A stretch of DNA of 64,000 nt from positions 1 through 64,000 of the forward strand of contig JAFZIN010000030.1 in NCBI GenBank assembly GCA_017554305.1, in the 5' to 3' direction. A program made the translations under genes and the position numbers. The DNA comes from Bacteroidales bacterium. GTDB taxonomy: Bacteria > Bacteroidota > Bacteroidia > Bacteroidales > UBA932. Below, in pieces: positions 58,782-64,000 of the stretch. A model generated the notes under the pieces. That model was given only the letters and a program-made list of their open reading frames with translations, was not told the origin of the DNA and searched no databases. Every line of letters starts with the position of its first letter. Position 1 is the stretch's first letter.

Positions 58782-61688
58782 ATGAAAAAGATTTTTAGAC
58801 TTTTTGCATCAGCGATGCTTCTTACAGGATTTTTTACAGTATCCTGTACCAAGGAAGATCTTGTGAATATTACTCCTGATGAAGAGGGCGCTCTTCAAGC
58901 CTACACTTTGACAATTAAAGCTACCAAGGAAAAGACTCCGGGCACAAAGGTGCTTGAACTTGGTGGAGCCGATAATAAAACCCTTTTCAAAAAATGGGCT
59001 ATAAATGACGAAGTTTCAGTTTATAAGGGAGATGTTTTTGCTGGAACTTTGACGGCAACAACCGTATCTGCAGATGGTTCTGACGCTACGCTTGCCGGTC
59101 AACTTACACATACAACCATCAATCCGGGTGATGCTCTTTTAATGAAATACAGCAGCCCTAATTATAGTACTCAGAATGGTACTTTAGCGGGTATATCCGC
59201 CACATGTGATTATTCAGAGGCCAACGTTACTGTAGCTACGATAGACGGTAGCGGCAACATTACCACTACCACAGATGCAATCTTTGGCAGTAAGCAGGCA
59301 ATAATAAAATTCACTCTTAAGGATGAGCTTGGAAATCTTGTTCCGGTAACCAAATTAACAGTTAAAGTAGAGAACACATCTAACAAGGTTGAGGTAACTC
59401 CGGCTACAGGAACAAGCGAGCTTTTTGTAGCTCTTGCCAACATATCCTCAAATGGCCTTATACTTGAGGCTAAGGGTTCAGATGGTTATGACTATTCTTT
59501 CCGAAAAGCTGATGTTACCTTTGATAACTCCAAATATTATGGTGTTGCTGTGAATCTTTTCTGTGCAAATACAACACCGCTTACCCTTATGGCAAAAGGG
59601 AATGGTACTATAACCTTCAAGCTTAGAGACGTTTCCGGTATAAATCCGATAACCTACCGCAAAAATAACGGGGCTCCGGTAGAAATACCCAAGGGAACAA
59701 CAGTTATTTCCGTAGAAACAGGAGATAAGGTCTCATTTTATGGCAATAACGCCGCATACGGTGATTATTCTTCTGGCAACAAGTCTAATATTACCAGTTC
59801 TGTAGACTGTTCTATATATGGCAACATAATGAGTCTTATAGACGAGAACAACTTTGCAACACTGACAACCCTTACTGATGCAAGTACTTTTGTTTATCTC
59901 TTCCAAAATAACACACACTTATGTAATCATGCCTGGAAAGAACTTGTACTTCCGGCAACAACTGTTAATAAGTACAGTTATTATCTCATGTTTGGAGGTT
60001 GCACCAAGCTTACTTCTGCTCCGTCACTTCCGGCAACAACCTTAGATGACCACTGTTATAAGGAAATGTTCCTGAATTGCACCGGCCTTACAGAAATACC
60101 AGCCACCCTGCCTGCAACCAGTTTAGCAATATACTGTTACAATAACATGTTTAAGGGTTGTACTAACATTACCAGTGCTCCGTCACTTCCTGCTACATCT
60201 TTGGCACACTCTTGTTATTTGGGAATGTTTAGCGGATGTGCCAACCTTGCAGCAACTCCGGCTCTGCCCGCAACTACCTTAGCGCCTTATTGTTATAATA
60301 ACATGTTCAACGGCTGTACAGCAATTACCAACGCTCCTACCCTTCCGGCTTTAACAATGGAAACCTTCTGTTATAATGGAATGTTCCAGGGATGTACAAA
60401 TCTTACAACAGTTCCTGCTCTTCCGTCTACCTCATTAGCTACGTATTGTTATCAATATATGTTCTATGGTTGTACCAAAATAACCACTCCTCCAACACTT
60501 CCTGCTACCACATTAGCACAGAGTTGTTATGCGGAGATGTTTTATAACTGTACTAATCTTGCTACGGCTCCAACCCTTCCCGCAACAACCCTTGCCCCTG
60601 CTTGTTATATAGGAATGTTTGAAAACTGTACCAAGCTTACGGCTACACCCGCTCTTCCTGCTACTACCACAGAAACAAACTGCTACTTTGGAATGTTTTC
60701 CGGTTGCACTAACCTTACCTCAATCCCTTCAACTCTTCCAGGCGGCGATTTGGCCTTCTGCTGCTATAAGGAGATGTTCAAGGATTGCAAAAAGATTACC
60801 ACAGCACCATCCTTTACGGCAACATCTACGCAGCTTCAGTGTTGTTATGGAATGTTTTCCGGTTGTACAAAACTTTCTACGGCCAATATAAACTTTAACT
60901 GCGGAAGTGGAAAAATTGCCATGGGTGCTTGTTTGGAGATGTTCTATAATTGCACCTCTCTTACCACCGGACCAACCGTTATTACAGCATCCGAGGTTGA
61001 GAGCTCTGGCTGCTATAGGATGTTTGCAGGTTGTGAAAAACTTACCACATTCCCAACAACACTTCCGGCTATGACTATTGGCGGAGCTGGTTATCAATAT
61101 ATGTTTTATAATTGCAAAAAGATGGAAACGGCTCCAACTCTACCGGCAACAACACTTGCCGGTTCTGCTTATGAAGGAATGTTTATGAATTGTACTAAAC
61201 TTGAGAACGTTCAAAACATCCTCCCTGGCCAAACCCTAAAAAGATACACTTACGCGTCCATGTTTAACGGATGCACCAGTTTGGAGACAGCTCCGGCCAT
61301 TGGAGCCACCAGTATGGAAGAGGATTATAACTGTTGGAGTATGTTTTCTAACTGCACTAAACTTAAGAACGTTCCGGCTCTTCCAAATATTGATTTAACA
61401 ACCCGCTGCTATCAATTTATGTTCAGCGGCTGCACTAGCCTTGAAATGGCACCGGTTCTTCCTTCTGCAACGCTGGCGGAGGCTTGTTACCGTAGTATGT
61501 TTAAAGGTTGTACGAATTTGAATTATGTTAAATGTCTGGCAACAAGTATTTCTGCAGAAGATTGTACGGAAGAATGGTTATCCGGTGTTGCTGCAACTGG
61601 AACGTTTGTAAAGGATCCGTCAACAACCACATGGGGAAGCGGAATTAATGGTATTCCATCCGGCTGGACAGTTGAAGATAACTCATAA
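58782..61688 (+). CDS. Fimbrillin-like lipoprotein with about 20 MF-x-GC repeats (BspA/DUF285-like)
   Basis: This 968-residue protein has lipobox TVSC (Cys at about 22), a fimbrillin-like N-terminal domain (about 35-270) and a linker domain ending near GNIMSLIDENNFA. About 20 tandem units of ~26 residues follow (about 385-910) on the plan LPATTLA..CY..MF.GCT.LT.AP. The C-terminus (AEDCTEEWLSGVAATGTF to IPSGWTVED) is the usual cap of this family. Related 26-residue-repeat surface proteins of gut Bacteroidales and BspA are adhesins; ligands are unknown. DNA of the repeats is itself repetitive, favouring copy-number change. An intrinsic terminator follows. Confidence 0.88.
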   Translation: MKKIFRLFASAMLLTGFFTVSCTKEDLVNITPDEEGALQAYTLTIKATKEKTPGTKVLELGGADNKTLFKKWAINDEVSVYKGDVFAGTLTATTVSADGSDATLAGQLTHTTINPGDALLMKYSSPNYSTQNGTLAGISATCDYSEANVTVATIDGSGNITTTTDAIFGSKQAIIKFTLKDELGNLVPVTKLTVKVENTSNKVEVTPATGTSELFVALANISSNGLILEAKGSDGYDYSFRKADVTFDNSKYYGVAVNLFCANTTPLTLMAKGNGTITFKLRDVSGINPITYRKNNGAPVEIPKGTTVISVETGDKVSFYGNNAAYGDYSSGNKSNITSSVDCSIYGNIMSLIDENNFATLTTLTDASTFVYLFQNNTHLCNHAWKELVLPATTVNKYSYYLMFGGCTKLTSAPSLPATTLDDHCYKEMFLNCTGLTEIPATLPATSLAIYCYNNMFKGCTNITSAPSLPATSLAHSCYLGMFSGCANLAATPALPATTLAPYCYNNMFNGCTAITNAPTLPALTMETFCYNGMFQGCTNLTTVPALPSTSLATYCYQYMFYGCTKITTPPTLPATTLAQSCYAEMFYNCTNLATAPTLPATTLAPACYIGMFENCTKLTATPALPATTTETNCYFGMFSGCTNLTSIPSTLPGGDLAFCCYKEMFKDCKKITTAPSFTATSTQLQCCYGMFSGCTKLSTANINFNCGSGKIAMGACLEMFYNCTSLTTGPTVITASEVESSGCYRMFAGCEKLTTFPTTLPAMTIGGAGYQYMFYNCKKMETAPTLPATTLAGSAYEGMFMNCTKLENVQNILPGQTLKRYTYASMFNGCTSLETAPAIGATSMEEDYNCWSMFSNCTKLKNVPALPNIDLTTRCYQFMFSGCTSLEMAPVLPSATLAEACYRSMFKGCTNLNYVKCLATSISAEDCTEEWLSGVAATGTFVKDPSTTTWGSGINGIPSGWTVEDNS

Positions 61689-61727
61689 CGTTGTTTAAAT
61701 AAATAATAATCCAAGAGAAATCTTGGC

Positions 61728-61758
61728 AAAACGGGAGGCCTTAAAACCTCCCGTTTTT
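61728..61758 (+). terminator. Terminator after the repeat lipoprotein gene
   Basis: AAAACGGGAGG (61728-61738) pairs perfectly with CCTCCCGTTTT (61747-61757), followed by T. Confidence 0.85.
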
Positions 61759-61778
61759 AGTTTTTTAGGTATCTTTTG

Positions 61779-61786
61779 TATCTTTG
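61779..61786 (+). promoter_or_regulatory. -7 element TATCTTTG for the thiL-like gene and sufB
   Basis: TATCTTTG ends 6 bases before the ATG at 61793, so the mRNA is probably leaderless. It overlaps the TTG at 61784, which therefore cannot be the start. Confidence 0.6.
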
Positions 61787-61792
61787 CGGCCT

Positions 61793-62803
61793 ATGGCAGA
61801 AAAGAAGAAAATTACACGTACGGAGATAAAGGAGTTGGGCAGGGTGAAGGCTCTGGAGCAGCTCTTTAAGGAGAGCGGACTGGAGAACGGTGAGGTGGTT
61901 AATCTATCGGGAAGAGAAGAAAAGAAAAATTACAACTATGTGAGTTGCAACAAGATGATGCTGGAGGGGGTAGATTTTGACCTTACATACGTTCCGCTCA
62001 AGTACCTGGGTTACAAGGCGGCCCTGCTGGGGATAGGGACCGTTTATTCAAAGGGATACCAGCCTTATTCTCTGAGCTTTACAATAGGTGTCTCTTCAAA
62101 GTTCAGCTTTGAACACATATCTGATTTGTGGGCGGGAATTCGCTCTGCGGCCAAGATTCACTCTGTGGGCAAGATTACCTTTGACCTTACGCCATCTATG
62201 AGTGGTCTTATGATTAGCTGCACGGCAACGGGAAGAGAGGCGGCTGCGGTTACGGAGAAGTTCCCAAAGGTGAGCGCAAACTCCCTTATCTGCATCAACG
62301 GAAATTTGGGAAGCGCCTGCATGGGGTTCTATGTTTTGGAGAGAGAAAAGCAGGCCTTTACCGGAAAGCAGCCCGATTTGGCAAAGTACAAATATCCTCT
62401 GAGCCAGTATCTTACGCCGGAGATTGAACCAAACATTATCTCCTCTTTTGCTGAGGCGGGGGTGTGGCCTTCTGCCGGTTACTTTATGACAAGAGGACTT
62501 GGAGATACGGTTAAGCAGCTCTCTAAGGATTTTGGATGCGGTGCAGATATTTACCTGGATAAAATTCCGGTGGCACCTGAGGCCAGAACGGTATCTGAAG
62601 AGATTGGAATAGACATAGTTACAGCTATTGTAAATGGCGGAGACGACTACCGTTTGCTCTATATTTTCCCTCTTGAAGCTCACGATAAGATTAGAAAGGA
62701 ACTTCCGTTTCTGGAGGTTGTAGGACATACCACAAAGGAGGGATGCTATCTGGTTTCTCCGGATGGCAACCGCTTGGAAATTAAGGCACAAGGCTGGCAA
62801 TAA
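61793..62803 (+). CDS. ThiL-like AIRS-family protein lacking catalytic aspartates
   Basis: This 336-residue protein aligns along its whole length with thiamine-monophosphate kinase (AIR-synthase-related fold): MMLEGVDFDLTYVPLKYLGYKAAL near 55, FSFEHISDLWAGIRSAAK near 102, and IVNGGDDYRLLYIF near 280. However, the aspartates that bind Mg-ATP in ThiL are gone: GDDAAV is replaced by GEVVNLS, TTD by SCNK, the SD pair by GTV, and GGDT by TFDL. It is therefore probably not an active kinase, or it works differently. It ends exactly where sufB begins. Confidence 0.75.
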   Translation: MAEKKKITRTEIKELGRVKALEQLFKESGLENGEVVNLSGREEKKNYNYVSCNKMMLEGVDFDLTYVPLKYLGYKAALLGIGTVYSKGYQPYSLSFTIGVSSKFSFEHISDLWAGIRSAAKIHSVGKITFDLTPSMSGLMISCTATGREAAAVTEKFPKVSANSLICINGNLGSACMGFYVLEREKQAFTGKQPDLAKYKYPLSQYLTPEIEPNIISSFAEAGVWPSAGYFMTRGLGDTVKQLSKDFGCGADIYLDKIPVAPEARTVSEEIGIDIVTAIVNGGDDYRLLYIFPLEAHDKIRKELPFLEVVGHTTKEGCYLVSPDGNRLEIKAQGWQ

Positions 62804-64000
62804 ATGGCAGATCAGAAGGATATATTGGGTGGATTAGCCTCCAAGGAGTACAAGGAGGGGTTTGTTACAGAGGTGGAACAGGAGTTTGCACCTAAGGGGC
62901 TTAATGAAGATATTATCCGCCATATATCTGAGAAAAAGGGAGAGCCGGAGTGGCTGTTGGATTTCCGCCTAAAAGCTTTCCGCAAGTGGCAGACTATGAA
63001 GGTTCCTAAGTGGGGCCACATAAATCTTCCCGACATTGATTATCAGGATATAATCTACTTTGCCGCTCCCAAAAAACAGAAGGCAGACAAGCTTGATCCG
63101 GAGCTGGAGGCAACCTTTGAAAAACTTGGAATTCCTCTTAAGGAGAGGAATGTTCTTGGTGGTGTTGCGGTTGATGCGGTCTTTGACTCCGTTTCTGTAA
63201 AAACCACATTCAGAGAGACTTTGGCAGAGAAGGGAATTATCTTCTGCTCCTTCTCTGAGGCGGTAAGAGACTACCCGGATCTTGTTAAAAAATATCTTGC
63301 AAGCGTAGTTCCCGTAGGAGACAACTACTTCTCTGCACTCAACTCCGCAGTCTTTACAGACGGCTCCTTCTGCTACATTCCAAAGAATACCCGATGCCCG
63401 ATGGAACTCTCCAGTTACTTCAGAATCAACGCACAGGGAACGGGTCAGTTTGAGAGAACGCTTATAGTTGCAGACGAGGGAGCGTATGTAAGTTATCTGG
63501 AGGGATGTACCGCGCCAAAGAGAGATACTGTTCAACTTCACGCCGCAGTGGTGGAGATTGTGGTGAAGGCAGATGCAGAGGTTAAATACTCTACAGTTCA
63601 GAACTGGTACCCGGGAGATAAAGAGGGTAAGGGAGGCATCTATAACCTTGTGACTAAGAGGGGAATATGCGAGGGGGCCAATTCCAAATTGTTCTGGGCT
63701 CAGGTGGAAACCGGCTCTGCAATCACCTGGAAATATCCGAGCACAATACTCAAGGGAGATAATTCAGTTTCTGAATTTTACAGCGTTGCCGTAACCAACA
63801 ACTATCAGCAGGCGGATACGGGAACCAAAATGATACATATAGGAAAGAATACCCGCAGCAGAATTGTAAGTAAGGGTATATCTGCAGGTTACAGCGAGAA
63901 CAGTTACCGCGGAATGGTGAAGGTTCTGCCGGGAGCAACCGGAGCGCGCAACCATTCTCAGTGTGACTCTCTGCTGCTTGGAAGCAAGTGCGGAGCGCAC
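62804..64000 (+). CDS. sufB: Fe-S assembly scaffold SufB, 3' end cut by window
   Basis: The ATG follows the thiL-like TAA without a gap, and 399 codons are open to the window end (usual length about 480). Recognisable SufB blocks are FRLKAFRKW near 48, [21 protein letters not shown] near 186, [11 protein letters not shown] near 226, [21 protein letters not shown] near 265 and [11 protein letters not shown] near 355. SufB with SufC and SufD assembles Fe-S clusters; SufC/D should lie beyond the window. sufS, sufE and sufT are 31-33 kb away. Confidence 0.95.
   Translation, partial: MADQKDILGGLASKEYKEGFVTEVEQEFAPKGLNEDIIRHISEKKGEPEWLLDFRLKAFRKWQTMKVPKWGHINLPDIDYQDIIYFAAPKKQKADKLDPELEATFEKLGIPLKERNVLGGVAVDAVFDSVSVKTTFRETLAEKGIIFCSFSEAVRDYPDLVKKYLASVVPVGDNYFSALNSAVFTDGSFCYIPKNTRCPMELSSYFRINAQGTGQFERTLIVADEGAYVSYLEGCTAPKRDTVQLHAAVVEIVVKADAEVKYSTVQNWYPGDKEGKGGIYNLVTKRGICEGANSKLFWAQVETGSAITWKYPSTILKGDNSVSEFYSVAVTNNYQQADTGTKMIHIGKNTRSRIVSKGISAGYSENSYRGMVKVLPGATGARNHSQCDSLLLGSKCGAH

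Noticed and set aside
59980..61520. Tandem DNA repeats considered as non-coding satellite
   Set aside because: The repeats keep one long reading frame with conserved MF-x-GC protein motifs, so they are part of the lipoprotein gene.
61689..61792. TPP riboswitch before the thiL-like gene
   Set aside because: The spacer holds the upstream gene's terminator and a leaderless-type promoter; no THI-box sequence is present.
62096..62800. 234-codon antisense frame over the thiL-like gene
   Set aside because: It has no motif, and the plus-strand frame is clearly protein-like along its whole length.

Overview
The window reads as a chromosomal segment of a Bacteroidales (Bacteroidota) bacterium, probably a gut anaerobe. 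The evidence is a fused SecDF, an FrdA/SdhA-type flavoprotein with its iron-sulfur partner, the coaX / outer-membrane barrel / TPR / lptC / CNNM-CBS gene string, DUF4251 lipoproteins, a fimbrillin-like repeat lipoprotein, and the Bacteroidota -7 promoter element TAnnTTTG in front of many genes. I cannot assign a family or genus. Most of the window is core chromosome. There is no prophage, IS transposase or CRISPR array.

Layout. 0-8.65 kb (all minus): CNNM/CBS membrane protein (cut by the window edge), lptC, TPR protein, outer-membrane barrel, coaX, mfd. 8.65-8.93 kb: an AT-rich divergent spacer with a cluster of DnaA-box-like 9-mers, a candidate replication origin. 8.93-14.9 kb: ruvB with a secreted Ntn-hydrolase, then two DUF4251 proteins with a GH20 hexosaminidase. 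15-17.8 kb: sdhA-sdhB without an adjacent membrane-anchor gene. 17.9-21.1 kb: DmpA-like peptidase, hflX and a small lipoprotein, enclosed by two inverted copies of a repeat; one copy carries an extra 72-bp module of four hairpins that recurs near 37.3 kb. 21.1-25.4 kb: tonB, mdh, ybeY, mnmG, followed by a near-perfect parS site. 25.7-29.6 kb (minus): SDR, ruvA, menA, gcvH, threonine aldolase. 29.6-33.8 kb: sufS, sufE, sufT, folK, glycyl-tRNA synthetase, then tRNA-Pro. 34.1-39.2 kb: TPR membrane regulator, nagZ-like GH3 lipoprotein, tRNA-Ser, acyl-CoA ligase. 39.2-44.4 kb (minus): a four-gene envelope operon (PD40/SPOR protein, membrane protein, PQQ-propeller lipoprotein, esterase). 44.5-55.7 kb: secDF, then rnr-gpmI-dnaE-nitroreductase. 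55.7-61.7 kb is the most accessory part: an HTH-YhcG (DUF1016) nuclease-like protein, a membrane-anchored AraC-type regulator, an array of seven helically phased TTGAC repeats, a 44-residue glycine-rich peptide gene and a 968-residue lipoprotein with about 20 repeats. 61.8-64 kb: a ThiL-like protein that has lost its catalytic aspartates, directly abutting sufB (cut by the window end).

Functionally the window joins DNA maintenance (mfd, ruvA, ruvB, dnaE, possible oriC and parS), envelope biogenesis (lptC, secDF, tonB, SPOR protein), anaerobic C4-dicarboxylate metabolism (mdh, sdhAB, menA), glycine/C1 metabolism (gcvH, ltaE, folK) and Fe-S assembly (sufS, sufE, sufT, sufB in two places). The points most worth following are the AraC / phased-repeat / tiny-peptide / repeat-lipoprotein locus, the empty-versus-filled site evidence for the hairpin module, the candidate oriC and parS, and the ThiL-like pseudoenzyme.
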